Positions 1-7,927 of a DNA stretch of 47,203 nt are shown here, piece after piece. The position numbers and the translations under genes are program-made. Source of the stretch: UBA7488 sp964414185. Lineage in GTDB: Bacteria > Pseudomonadota > Alphaproteobacteria > CAAHEQ01 > UBA3637. The notes under the pieces were generated by a model. It was given only the letters and a program-made list of their open reading frames with translations, ran no database searches and had not been told where the DNA came from. Each line of letters opens with the position of its first letter. Position 1 is the first letter of the stretch. The stretch lies in NCBI GenBank assembly GCA_964414185.1, contig CAYPVK010000011.1, forward strand, positions 1-47,203, written 5' to 3'.

Positions 1-1670
1 AAGATATAAGCGGTGGTATTCATTTAAATTCTTCAGATAATTACAACAAAACTGCAAATTTGGTTTTAAATGCAGACGAAGGAAGAACAATAAATTTAGA
101 AAGCGAAGTTACCACAAACAAAACAGGTACTTACAATTGGTCTAACAAGCTGGATAATATGGTTGATTTGAACGGAAGCGGTAAAATCAACTTAAAAGGC
201 GATTTAAATCAAGTAACAATGAATGTTAACGGCACAAACATCGAAAGAGTATCAGGAGCTGATACAAATGTTGATTGGCATTTGAACAACGGCGGTTACT
301 TGTATTATGGCAACGATAACCTTTTAACCGACCAAAGCCACTTATTCTTTAACGGCGGTAGTTTAGATTTAAGAAATAATGTTGTAAGCACAATAAACGT
401 GGGAAGTATTAATTTAAGTCAAAATTCAAATTTATTCTTAGATGTTGACCTGGAAAATGCGCAAATGGATAGGCTTGCAAGCACCGGCTCAACCTACACA
501 GGCGGCGTGATAAACATCGCAGGATTAAATTTAATATCTGACACAGAACGAGATATCACAACAATCAACTTCACAACAGATGCGAATTTGAAATCAAATG
601 TTGTTTATTCTGGCGATAGACAATTACAAGGGCTTTCTCCTTTATATAAGTATAATGTAACTTATAGACCAAATAGTGGAAATTTTGAATTTACATCTCC
701 GTCGTATATAAATCCGTATGATTTATATAACCCAAATATTTATGGTTCGTCTGTTGCAATACAAGGCGCATATTTGACTCAACTTGCGAATTATGATATT
801 GCATTGGGCAACCTTGACCGTAATCTGCAAGTGTATTCACCTCTATACATACCACAAAAAAATGCCGAAATTTGGTACAGACCATATGCAACATTTGAAA
901 ATATAAGATTAGACAATGGACCAAAAGTAAGCAATGTTATGTATGGTTCATTAGTCGGCAGGGATTCTGATTTAATAGAATTGAAAAATGGTTGGAGCTC
1001 ACAGTATTCAGCATTTATTGGTTACAATGGTTCTCATCAAACTTATGATGGAGTTGGAATTTATCAAAACGGTGGTTTATTAGGTGCAACTGCAGCATTC
1101 TTCAAAGGTAATTTCTTTGAAGCATTAACTGCTAATGTCGGAGCTAGTGTTGCAAATATAAGTACCAATGTAGGTGATAACAATTTAACAATGTTTATGA
1201 CCGGAGTGGCTTCTAAAACTGGCTATAATTGGGAATTAGCAGATGGCAAATTTATTATTCAACCAAGCTGGATGATGTCTTATACATTTGTTAATCCAAT
1301 GAATGATTATACATTAGGAAATGGAGTTAGAATTAAAAACAGCGATTTAAATTCAATTCAACTTTCTCCATCTTTGAAATTAATCGGCAATTTAAAAAAT
1401 GGATGGCAACCTCATGTTTCATTCAGAACGATGTGGAACATAATTGATGATACAAAAGTTCAGGCAGCTTATATAAATCTTCCTCAAACAACAGTAAAAC
1501 CATATTGTGAATACGGTGTAAGTGTTCAAAAAACTTGGGGTGAAAGATTTACCGGTTTTGGACAAACTATGATTAGAAATGGTGGCAGAAACGGTGTTGC
1601 TTTATCTTTTGGATTTAGATTTGCAATAGGTCGTCTTAATGATAAGCATCAAAAAGCCAGAACTCACTAA
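1..1670 (+). CDS. Autotransporter, C-terminal part (5' end outside window)
   Basis: The reading frame is open to the left edge, so only the C-terminal ~555 residues are present. The first ~230 residues are Asn/Gly/Thr-rich with repeated short beta-strand patterns, typical of a beta-helical passenger. The last ~290 residues look like an autotransporter beta-domain: alternating aromatic and hydrophobic strands, then YGVSVQKTWGERFTGFGQ and FGFRFAIG near the end, which match the terminal strands of the family. In such proteins the barrel sits in the outer membrane and exports the passenger to the cell surface. The barrel is followed by a short basic tail (residues LNDKHQKARTH), so the usual terminal aromatic is not the last residue. 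The passenger's ligand cannot be judged. No terminator with a T-run was seen directly after the stop. Confidence 0.85.
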   Translation, partial: DISGGIHLNSSDNYNKTANLVLNADEGRTINLESEVTTNKTGTYNWSNKLDNMVDLNGSGKINLKGDLNQVTMNVNGTNIERVSGADTNVDWHLNNGGYLYYGNDNLLTDQSHLFFNGGSLDLRNNVVSTINVGSINLSQNSNLFLDVDLENAQMDRLASTGSTYTGGVINIAGLNLISDTERDITTINFTTDANLKSNVVYSGDRQLQGLSPLYKYNVTYRPNSGNFEFTSPSYINPYDLYNPNIYGSSVAIQGAYLTQLANYDIALGNLDRNLQVYSPLYIPQKNAEIWYRPYATFENIRLDNGPKVSNVMYGSLVGRDSDLIELKNGWSSQYSAFIGYNGSHQTYDGVGIYQNGGLLGATAAFFKGNFFEALTANVGASVANISTNVGDNNLTMFMTGVASKTGYNWELADGKFIIQPSWMMSYTFVNPMNDYTLGNGVRIKNSDLNSIQLSPSLKLIGNLKNGWQPHVSFRTMWNIIDDTKVQAAYINLPQTTVKPYCEYGVSVQKTWGERFTGFGQTMIRNGGRNGVALSFGFRFAIGRLNDKHQKARTH

Positions 1671-1957
1671 TGAATAGTATTAAATAGTTATTATTCTTAC
1701 ACATACACATCTTTATGCAAAACTAAATTTTTATAATAATTAAAATACAAAAGGGGCATTAGTGTATTTTGACAGGACAAATGCGAGATGGCGGATAAAA
1801 TACGAAATTTGGTACAGGACTTTTGAATGTAGAGTCGGAAATTTTTTCAAAAAAATCGGAAATAAAAATTAATTTAAAATTTTTCAATTGATACAAAAAA
1901 GACGCAATGAAAATTGTTATTTCATTCAGTTGTGATAGTCATATTTTATTTTAATTC

Positions 1958-2109
1958 TTACACGTTTTCATATTCTTCAGGTAAATTTTCAACTACTTTT
2001 CCAAATTCAACAAAGGCTTTTTCAATATCTTGTAAATCATTTTCATTTACCTTCGGCAATTTTTGTTTTTCCTTTATAGAAGTTGCGAAGTTTATACTCG
2101 TATATCATT
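1958..2109 (-). other. Two tiny overlapping reading frames, possible remnant of one gene
   Basis: On the minus strand, an ATG at 2109 with an AAAGGA ribosome site about 13 bases upstream opens a 21-residue frame (MIYEYKLRNFYKGKTKIAEG...) ending at 2044. A second frame starts at 2047 with an ATG overlapping that stop and runs 29 residues (MKNDLQDIEKAFVEFGK...) to 1958. Both have protein-like composition, charged and amphipathic, unlike the flanking DNA. They could be one small gene split by a frameshift at the five-T run, or a remnant. No family is recognised. Confidence 0.25.
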
Positions 2110-2169
2110 TTTTTGTATTCCTTTCATTAAACGATATTATGAATCTGCGAAATTTATACGACCATTAAA

Positions 2170-2193
2170 ACCGTCCTTTAAGGGCGTTTTTTT
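2170..2193 (+). terminator. Intrinsic terminator-like hairpin
   Basis: CGTCC/GGGCG stem with loop TTTAA followed by seven T. No obvious plus-strand gene lies directly upstream, so it may end an unannotated short transcript or protect the promoter at 2349. Confidence 0.55.
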
Positions 2194-2348
2194 ATAGGGA
2201 TGAATACCGCACGAATATGATTGCCGAATTGCACCGACAAATAAAATGAATTAATTTTTATTACGACCGGCAAGTAGGAATACATTATAAACGGCAACAA
2301 TATATTTTATCCCGCATATTTTACCGTTTTATTGAAACATTTTTTTCA

Positions 2349-2377
2349 TTGACATATTTGATGTTCGTTTGTATAGT
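2349..2377 (+). promoter_or_regulatory. Sigma70-type promoter of the 2410 gene
   Basis: TTGACA (2349-2354), 17-base spacer, TATAGT (2372-2377). The expected transcription start near 2384 leaves about 26 bases before the ATG at 2410. Confidence 0.75.
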
Positions 2378-2409
2378 TCTTGCGTCATTGATAAGATATG
2401 AGGTTACGT

Positions 2410-3282
2410 ATGTTTTATAAAAATCCCCTGTTTTTAATCACCCTATTATTTTCAACCAATGTTGCCGCCGCGCAAACGGACATTGCCGTTACGGCCGTTC
2501 CGTCAACTTTGAAGGCAAATTTGCGCCGAGCCGCTTTGGAAGTTTCATCGGTCAACGTTTCAAATGCCAAAGCTTATGAAAATTCGCCGATTACCGAACT
2601 CAGCGCAGACAGCCAAACATTAATCAAAGGCGTTTTTGATTTTGTATTGGAATATAACCGAGAAAAATTGCGTTGGAACAACGGATTGTTTATGGAATAC
2701 GGCAAAACCAAAATCAAACCAGCGGGCGAACCGACGGAAACAAATGAAAATTCCGATAAAATTTTATTATTTTCCGACTATGCCTATAAGGCATATAAAT
2801 ATGACACCATTTATTTCGGTCCGATGTTCAATCTTGAATATCAAACGGAATTTACACGGAATGCGGATGCTCCCCGCAACAAAGTACTCCGCGGCAAAGC
2901 GGGTGTTACTTTGTTTGACGGCACAATCATCAAAGATTTATATGTTGCGGCCGTCGGCGAATACGATATGACTTATTCCGAACATGTATCCAAAATGGCC
3001 GGCGAAATCGGATGGCGCTTTGAATATGATTTGCGCGAAGGCGTTAAATTGTCGACGGACGGTTATTATCGCGATTATTTTTCCTACAGCAAATACATCG
3101 GCACGGATTTAAGATACGATTTAAACGCAAAGGCGCGTATGGACGTCAAATTATTTGACAATTTTACGATGGGACCCTACATTTCCTATCGCCAAGCCGA
3201 AGCGCGCGAAACGTCTTTGACCGGACGCAATATCGGTATCGGCATTTCAATCGGTTATAATAACGTTTACGATTTGAAATAA
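2410..3282 (+). CDS. Putative outer-membrane beta-barrel protein, function unknown
   Basis: 290 residues. The chosen start is the ATG at 2410 because GAGG lies six bases upstream; the in-frame ATG at 2398 has no ribosome site and sits very close to the promoter. The N-terminus (MFYKNPLFLITLLFSTNVAAAQ) is a signal peptide with an AAA-Q cleavage site. The remainder consists of alternating polar/aromatic strands (for example FVLEYNREKLRWNNGLFMEYG, and the last strand NIGIGISIGYNNVYDL), as expected for an outer-membrane barrel. It vaguely resembles DUF3078-type barrels, but that is not secure. It lies 28 bases before the hydrolase gene and probably shares its transcript. Confidence 0.7.
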   Translation: MFYKNPLFLITLLFSTNVAAAQTDIAVTAVPSTLKANLRRAALEVSSVNVSNAKAYENSPITELSADSQTLIKGVFDFVLEYNREKLRWNNGLFMEYGKTKIKPAGEPTETNENSDKILLFSDYAYKAYKYDTIYFGPMFNLEYQTEFTRNADAPRNKVLRGKAGVTLFDGTIIKDLYVAAVGEYDMTYSEHVSKMAGEIGWRFEYDLREGVKLSTDGYYRDYFSYSKYIGTDLRYDLNAKARMDVKLFDNFTMGPYISYRQAEARETSLTGRNIGIGISIGYNNVYDLK

Positions 3283-3310
3283 ACCGATAAAAAAAGGGGG
3301 AAAAGATAAA

Positions 3311-4129
3311 ATGTTTTTTTTGAAATTGGCATTGGTTGTTGTCCTTGCGTTTTTGGTGTACTTGGCAACTTTATATGTCATCCAAGATTATTTGATTTTG
3401 TTTCCCGAGCATAAATATGTGTCACCGCAAGAAGTTAAAATGCCCGAATTTCAAGAATTAACATTTGATTCGGATGATAAAACACCTGTCTTTACATGGT
3501 ACGCGAAAGGCAATCTTGATAAACCCGCTATTTTGTTTTTGCACGGCAATACGGGACAAAATGCCACCTTTGCACCTCATTTGTCTTTTTTAGTGCGCCA
3601 AGGGTACCCCGTCATGATGATGGAATACCGAGGTTTTGGCAATAACAAAGAACGTTTTGAAGAAAACGCCGTTGTGGGGGATGCCGTTACCGCTTATCAA
3701 AAATTAAAAATGATGGGGCATAAAGAAGTTATCGTTTTCGGGTATTCTTTGGGAACGGGGGTTGCCAGTGTCATGTTAAAAGCAATCGAACCCGACGGGT
3801 TAATTTTATTGTCTCCGTTTTATTCAATGGTTCAAATGGTCAATGAACGCAAAATTCCGTTTGCAAAATATCTGTTGAAATACCCCTTTCGGTCAAATGC
3901 CTATGTGCCGAAATTAAGAACTCCGCTGTTGCTTGTTCATGGGCGTCAGGATCCGTTGATTCCCGTTCATCACGGGCAACAATTATTTGAAACGGCTCAA
4001 ACGGCGAATAAAACGGGTATATTTTTGGAAGGGCAAACACACAGCAGCGTCTTTTTTGAAGACGGTGCTCAAGGCATCATTGCCGATTGGTTGACCGATC
4101 ATTTTAAACCCGATCAGACGCCCGATTGA
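3311..4129 (+). CDS. Alpha/beta hydrolase, BEM46/YfhR-like, membrane anchored
   Basis: 272 residues. An N-terminal hydrophobic helix (residues 3-26) probably anchors the protein in the inner membrane. The hydrolase fold follows: oxyanion-hole motif LHGNTG (about 77-82), nucleophile elbow GYSLGTG (Ser about 146), an aspartate in HGRQDPLIP (about 213) and a histidine in GQTHSS (about 243). This is a complete Ser-Asp-His triad. The layout matches the ABHD13/BEM46/YfhR group of serine hydrolases, whose physiological substrates are largely unknown. An AGGGGG ribosome site lies about 10 bases before the ATG. It follows the outer-membrane protein gene closely, which suggests envelope work, but that is inference. 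Confidence 0.8.
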   Translation: MFFLKLALVVVLAFLVYLATLYVIQDYLILFPEHKYVSPQEVKMPEFQELTFDSDDKTPVFTWYAKGNLDKPAILFLHGNTGQNATFAPHLSFLVRQGYPVMMMEYRGFGNNKERFEENAVVGDAVTAYQKLKMMGHKEVIVFGYSLGTGVASVMLKAIEPDGLILLSPFYSMVQMVNERKIPFAKYLLKYPFRSNAYVPKLRTPLLLVHGRQDPLIPVHHGQQLFETAQTANKTGIFLEGQTHSSVFFEDGAQGIIADWLTDHFKPDQTPD

Positions 4130-4224
4130 TATCGGTATACACGAACGATTGTTTTCCTCTTTGTTATATTGAAATAGGCAAAAAAAGCCCTAAATAAATA
4201 TTATTCATAAAAAAAGAGGAAAAT

Positions 4225-4590
4225 ATGAATTATTTTAACATTTACTTCATTGATGTATTCAAGTATCATTATGCCGATTTTGCCGGTCGCGCAAATCGGA
4301 GCCAATTTTGGTTTTTTACACTATTTTCATTTATCATTTCATTTATTTTACGAACCATTGACGGTTCCGTGTTTACCCATCCAGTCTTGGCATTTATATA
4401 TTGGTTGGCGGTTTTAATTCCGACCGTTGCCATCGGCGTACGGCGTTTGCATGATTCGGGGAAAAACGGGTTATTGTATGCTTTGATATTAATTCCTTTT
4501 TTGGGATGGTTAATTTTGTTGATTTTATTTTGTTTGCCGAGCGATACCGGAAAAAATGCTTACGGACAATCCGTTTACCGTCAAAAATAA
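4225..4590 (+). CDS. DUF805 family inner-membrane protein
   Basis: 121 residues. It carries the DUF805 hallmark FAGRANRSQFWFFTLF near residue 20, followed by three to four hydrophobic helices and the conserved RRLHDSGKNG turn between helices 2 and 3. DUF805 proteins (E. coli YhaH/YhaI) are small inner-membrane proteins of unknown function. GAGGAAA lies just before the ATG. It stands alone between the hydrolase and the tail-fibre cassette. Confidence 0.85.
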   Translation: MNYFNIYFIDVFKYHYADFAGRANRSQFWFFTLFSFIISFILRTIDGSVFTHPVLAFIYWLAVLIPTVAIGVRRLHDSGKNGLLYALILIPFLGWLILLILFCLPSDTGKNAYGQSVYRQK

Positions 4591-4641
4591 GGAAGCAACG
4601 CTTCAAGTTTTGAACCTTTTTTACATTAAATAAGAATTTCC

Positions 4642-4670
4642 TTGACTTTTAAAAAAAAATATGCTAGATT
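4642..4670 (+). promoter_or_regulatory. Promoter of tail-fibre cassette 1
   Basis: TTGACT (4642-4647), 17-base spacer rich in A, TAGATT (4665-4670). The expected start is near 4677, just before the hairpin RNA. Confidence 0.55.
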
Positions 4671-4676
4671 TATATG

Positions 4677-4733
4677 CAGTTATCCACAAGAGTATTTTGT
4701 GGGCAGGCTCCTAAAGGTTTAGGGGCTTTTTTT
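4677..4733 (+). ncRNA. Candidate short leader RNA of fibre cassette 1
   Basis: From the predicted start at ~4677 the transcript would be ~57 nt. It contains a CCACAA/TTGTGG hairpin (4684-4702) and ends in the terminator at 4707-4733. The arrangement promoter, hairpin, terminator, fibre gene recurs at the second cassette. It could be an attenuator leader or a stand-alone small RNA. No Rfam family is recognised. Confidence 0.4.
4707..4733 (+). terminator. Intrinsic terminator inside cassette 1 leader
   Basis: GCTCCTAA/TTAGGGGC stem with a tight loop, then seven T (4727-4733). Confidence 0.75.
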
Positions 4734-4753
4734 ATGCCACAATGAAAATTTAC

Positions 4754-4787
4754 CGCTTTAAACCGTATAGGTTTAAAGCGTTTTTTT
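4754..4787 (+). terminator. Second, stronger intrinsic terminator before the fibre gene
   Basis: Perfect 11-bp stem CGCTTTAAACC/GGTTTAAAGCG (4754-4764, 4770-4780), loop GTATA, then seven T. It lies only 33 bases before the fibre ATG, so the upstream promoter must read through two terminators to express the fibre. Confidence 0.85.
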
Positions 4788-4820
4788 ATAGGCATTCAAC
4801 GACATTAACAGGAGGTACAC

Positions 4821-5840
4821 ATGAGTGAACACATTAAAATCAGCAATGTTGTTCCGCGTATCCAATATATTGCGGACGGCGTTACAAAGGTTTATGAATT
4901 TCCTTTTTCCATTTTTAAAAAAGAAAATATAATTGTTTATTTGGGAGAAAAAATCGTTACGAATAATTACACTATATCAATCGGCAAAAATAAAACAAAC
5001 GGTACGGTTGCATTTACAACCGCTCCGATGGCCAATACCGTCATCACATTGGTGCGCGATCTTGAAATCGAACGCACATCGGATTTTCAAGAAGGCGGTG
5101 CTTTGCGTGCCAAAACATTAAATGATGAATTGGATTTTCAAATTGCCTGCGTCCAACAAGTTGCGGAAAATTTAAATCGTACGCTTGTATTGCCCCCTTA
5201 CGCAACCGGCAACGATTTGGATTTGACATTACCCACGCCGCAAGCCAACAAAGCTATCATTTGGAGCACCGACGCAACACATCTTGAAAATTCTGATATT
5301 GAAATTAACAGCTTAATCAGAGCTATGGAAGAAAAAGTGCAAGAAGCGGCAACACATGCCGACACGGTTACTTCGTTAGCGCAACAAACATCACAAAGTG
5401 CCGCTGCGGCAACGACTCAGGCACAAACCGCAACGACTTTGGTAACGCAAATGTCAAACGACATGGACGAATTGCGTTCTTTAGTCAACAATGCTTTACA
5501 AAATGACGGCAGCAATATTGATTTGGACAGCATGTTGTCCAGCATGGGTTTTACGGGCTCAAGCACGCTTGCTTCCAAATATTACAAATTGCCCGATGGG
5601 TTGATTATTCAATGGGGGACCGTTGTTTGTTATTCCGGTTGGAATACTTATAATTATCCGATAACGTTTCCGAATGCCGCTCTTATCATTGTCGGGGGCG
5701 GTTCGTCGGATGCTTCTTTTTCGGGAACTTCCGCCCAAGGCATTACAAGCATAAAATTAAATAATGCATCTTCATTCAACGGACGGTTCGGGGCCGGCAG
5801 CCAATATGGAGAAGTCAATTATATCGCTATCGGTTATTAA
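4821..5840 (+). CDS. Orphan phage tail-fibre-like protein 1
   Basis: 339 residues. Residues 8-140 resemble the anchor domain at the N-terminus of T7-type and prophage tail fibres: IQYIADGVTKVYEFPFSIF, then a turn-rich beta region, RDLEIERTSDFQEGG, and LVLPPYATG. Residues ~165-225 are an Ala/Thr/Gln-rich heptad-like stretch typical of a trimeric fibre shaft. Residues ~255-339 resemble the gp53-like fibre tip, with KLPDGLIIQWGTVV, FPNAALIIVGG and a final YIAIGY. By family these proteins bind a host-surface receptor. AGGAGG lies seven bases before the ATG. No head, tail-tube, terminase or integrase gene is nearby. The paralogue at 36839-37867 shares the anchor but not the tip. Confidence 0.8.
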   Translation: MSEHIKISNVVPRIQYIADGVTKVYEFPFSIFKKENIIVYLGEKIVTNNYTISIGKNKTNGTVAFTTAPMANTVITLVRDLEIERTSDFQEGGALRAKTLNDELDFQIACVQQVAENLNRTLVLPPYATGNDLDLTLPTPQANKAIIWSTDATHLENSDIEINSLIRAMEEKVQEAATHADTVTSLAQQTSQSAAAATTQAQTATTLVTQMSNDMDELRSLVNNALQNDGSNIDLDSMLSSMGFTGSSTLASKYYKLPDGLIIQWGTVVCYSGWNTYNYPITFPNAALIIVGGGSSDASFSGTSAQGITSIKLNNASSFNGRFGAGSQYGEVNYIAIGY

Positions 5841-5850
5841 GGAGGAAAAA

Positions 5851-6162
5851 ATGGTTAAATATTACAAAAACGGCTTTTATGAATCTTACATTGACGATGC
5901 TATTGAAATTTCAGATACTTATTGGCAAGAATTGTTAAACGGTCAAAAAAACGGTCAAATCATCGTTTCGGATGATAACGGTTATCCGATTTTAAAAACA
6001 CCGGCCGACACACGCAATTATAAGGAAAAGCGAACCGATGAATACCCGTCAATCGGCGATATGATTGACGCCATAATCAAAGCGCGCAACGGCAATGATG
6101 AAGAATTAAATACATTATGTGCTTTACGCGAAAAAATTAAAACAAAATATCCGAAAGATTAA
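5851..6162 (+). CDS. Tail-fibre assembly-like small protein
   Basis: 103 residues, starting at the ATG at 5851 directly after AAGGAGG; the longer frame upstream lies inside the fibre gene. The middle (YWQELLNGQKNGQIIVSDD..GYPIL) matches the pattern of caudoviral tail-fibre assembly proteins. The C-terminal part (EYPSIGDMIDAIIKA ... KIKTKYPK) matches a tail-associated domain ending in a conserved YPK. The likely role is chaperoning or capping folding of the fibre encoded 10 bases upstream. The same C-terminal pattern occurs in the partner of the second fibre (36539-36838). Confidence 0.7.
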   Translation: MVKYYKNGFYESYIDDAIEISDTYWQELLNGQKNGQIIVSDDNGYPILKTPADTRNYKEKRTDEYPSIGDMIDAIIKARNGNDEELNTLCALREKIKTKYPKD

Positions 6163-6222
6163 TTTTTCCTAAATTGCCGAAATAATTTTGGGTTTATAAA
6201 TTGAAAATTTTTAATATTTATT

Positions 6223-6256
6223 ATGAAAGAAGCTTCGACATAAAAGCTTCTTTCAT
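6223..6256. terminator. Bidirectional hairpin ending cassette 1
   Basis: 13-bp stem ATGAAAGAAGCTT with its complement and a short loop. There is no strong T-run, so termination efficiency is uncertain. Confidence 0.45.
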
Positions 6257-6418
6257 ACATGTACGAAAAACTTATCGGGAAAAAACAAATTTGCGACAAT
6301 AAATTTTATGATAAAAAACAAATTGTGATAACAATAACCGTCAACTATTGATTTTTAACGGTTACGGATTGGATTTTCCCCGATTTTTAAATAAAAGTCG
6401 AACATATTCGGCGAACAT

Positions 6419-6447
6419 AAAAAATCCCGCCGAAAAGCGGGATTTTC
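6419..6447 (-). terminator. Intrinsic terminator of the rpsF-rpsR-rplI operon
   Basis: Minus strand: AAAATCCCGC/GCGGGATTTT stem with a six-base loop and a T-run, about 30 bases after the rplI stop. Confidence 0.85.
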
Positions 6448-6478
6448 CATTAATAAGCGTATACTTATTTTACCGTCG

Positions 6479-7012
6479 TTACTCTGCAACAGCCTCTTGA
6501 GCCGGTGTTTCTTCTTTTTCGGCTTTGGCAGCTTTTTCAGCCTTGGCAGTTGCTCTTGAAGCTTCTTCCGCCGTACGCGCAATATTCACGCGAATGACTT
6601 CGGAAACATCCGGATGCAACGATAAACGGACATCAAAAATACCCATATTTTTGAACGGTTGCGGCAAATCAATTTGACGGCGTTCAATTTTGAAACCGGC
6701 ATCATGAATGGCTTCGGCAATATCGCGAACCGTTACGGAACCGTATAATTGACCCGTTTCGGCAGCTTGGCGAATAATGACAACCGACAAACCTTTCAAT
6801 TTTTCGGCCATTGCCGTTGCTTCTTCTTTTAATTTCAAATTGTGCGCTTCATATTCCGCACGTTTGGCTTCAAAGAAAGCCATATTGTCTTTTGTTTTAC
6901 GCAAAGCCTTCTTTTGAGGCAACAAATAGTTTCTGGCGTAACCGTTTTTGACGGTAACAACGTCACCCATTTGGCCAAGGCGTTCAATGCGTTCCAATAA
7001 AATAACTTCCAT
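6479..7012 (-). CDS. rplI: 50S ribosomal protein bL9
   Basis: 177 residues. The N-terminus MEVILLERIERLGQMGDVV and the following VKNGYARNYLLPQ..A are the bL9 signature. The N-terminal domain binds 23S rRNA and a long helix connects it to the C-terminal domain. The protein is ~28 residues longer than E. coli bL9, with an Ala/Glu/Lys-rich tail, as is usual in alphaproteobacteria. AAGGAGG lies before the ATG. It is the last gene of rpsF-rpsR-rplI, 21 bases after rpsR. Confidence 0.97.
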   Translation of the reverse strand: MEVILLERIERLGQMGDVVTVKNGYARNYLLPQKKALRKTKDNMAFFEAKRAEYEAHNLKLKEEATAMAEKLKGLSVVIIRQAAETGQLYGSVTVRDIAEAIHDAGFKIERRQIDLPQPFKNMGIFDVRLSLHPDVSEVIRVNIARTAEEASRATAKAEKAAKAEKEETPAQEAVAE

Positions 7013-7033
7013 GTTACGTCCTCCTTAAAAGGG

Positions 7034-7270
7034 TTAATCGTTGCTGACAAACGGCAACAAAGCCAAAATACGAGCGCGTTTGATTGCTTTTGACAAAGCG
7101 CGTTGATGTTTGGCGCAAGTTGCTGAAATACGGGAAGGCACCATTTTACCGCGTTCCGTGATAAAACGGCTTAGGAATTTTACGTCTTTGTAATCAATAT
7201 TACATTTTTTGTCCGAGCAAAACGGGCAAGATTTTTTATGACGCGCGAAAGAACTTTTGATTTCAGCCAT
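7034..7270 (-). CDS. rpsR: 30S ribosomal protein bS18
   Basis: 78 residues with the bS18 core: DYKDVKFLSRFITERGKMVPSR and a basic helix ending in RARILALLP. The N-terminal CPFCSDKKC gives the zinc-type cysteine set seen in some bS18 proteins. It binds bS6 on the 30S platform. The ATG overlaps the rpsF stop by one base (TAATG), indicating translational coupling. Confidence 0.97.
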   Translation of the reverse strand: MAEIKSSFARHKKSCPFCSDKKCNIDYKDVKFLSRFITERGKMVPSRISATCAKHQRALSKAIKRARILALLPFVSND

Positions 7271-7650
7271 TACATGTCTCCTTGATTGATTTCAACATCA
7301 AATTTGTCATCAGACTTTGATTTTCTGTATTTCGGTTCCAACATAACGGATGGATTTTCTTCCAATTCGTCAACTTTAACCGTTAAAAAGCGCAACAGGT
7401 TTTCATCAATGCGTTCCAAACGTTCCAATTCGACAACGGCTTTGGCGGGCGCATCAACATTAAACATCGTGTAATAACCTTTGCGGTTTTTTTGGATTTT
7501 GTATGCGAGATTTCTTAAACCCCAATCTTCGCGTTTTGTGACTTTGCCACCGTTTTCGGCGATGACGGCTGCATATTTGTCGGCCAATTCGCTTACTTTA
7601 TTCGGAGTCAAATCTTGACGCGCAATAAACGTGTGTTCATAAAAAGGCAT
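7270..7650 (-). CDS. rpsF: 30S ribosomal protein bS6
   Basis: 126 residues starting MPFYEHTFIARQDLT. The frame is open a further 33 codons upstream, but AGGAG stands seven bases before the ATG at 7650, and known bS6 proteins start here. Conserved features include the YYTMFNV strand and LERLERIDENLLRFLTVKV. bS6 pairs with bS18 on the 30S platform. It is first in the operon; the upstream promoter is at 7774-7802. Confidence 0.97.
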   Translation of the reverse strand: MPFYEHTFIARQDLTPNKVSELADKYAAVIAENGGKVTKREDWGLRNLAYKIQKNRKGYYTMFNVDAPAKAVVELERLERIDENLLRFLTVKVDELEENPSVMLEPKYRKSKSDDKFDVEINQGDM

Positions 7651-7773
7651 TTTAACTTCTCCTTTTGGATTGTCTCGTTTTCGATTTTTGCTTTCTTTAT
7701 CCCCTGACAAAGTGCCTGAAAACATAGCCTGCACATTAAATACAAGCAAGGATTTTTAAAAAATCAGAGCTTT

Positions 7774-7802
7774 TGTATACATCAAACGAAACAAAAAAGC
7801 AA
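7774..7802 (-). promoter_or_regulatory. Promoter of rpsF operon
   Basis: Minus strand: TTGCTT (7802-7797), 17-base spacer, TATACA (7779-7774). The leader to the rpsF ATG is about 115 bases, long enough for autogenous control, although no specific bS6-bS18 motif was identified. Confidence 0.6.
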
Positions 7803-7927
7803 GTGTTTTTTTAGGATTTCCCATTTTTCGCTTAAAAGGCGCATCGAAAAAAACAAAACATCGCTCGTCTTTCGGACAATCAGCCCGGCTTTAAACACTT
7901 TATTTGCCCTTTGCCCGTTCCCGAAAC

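Larger units (their letters stand above)
1671..2397. other. Gene-poor AT-rich gap
   Basis: About 730 bases with no convincing long gene. It holds two tiny overlapping minus-strand frames (1958-2109), an intrinsic-terminator-like hairpin on the plus strand (2170-2193) and the promoter of the next gene. The 84-codon plus-strand frame at 1914-2168 is a low-complexity Phe/Ser-rich shadow. Confidence 0.6.
6163..6478. other. Intergenic gap between convergent genes
   Basis: No gene is supported. It holds a perfect long hairpin (6223-6256) behind cassette 1 and the rplI terminator (6419-6447); the rest is plain AT-rich DNA. Confidence 0.7.

Noticed and set aside
1914..2168. 84-codon plus-strand frame
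   Set aside because: Low-complexity Phe/Ser-rich product, no ribosome site, antisense to the better minus-strand frames.
4642..6260. Complete prophage around the fibre genes
   Set aside because: No integrase, terminase, capsid, portal, lysis or repressor genes in the window; flanks are ordinary chromosome.
7651..7749. Extended bS6 N-terminus
   Set aside because: The family starts at MPFYEH and an SD precedes that ATG; the extra codons are leader DNA.
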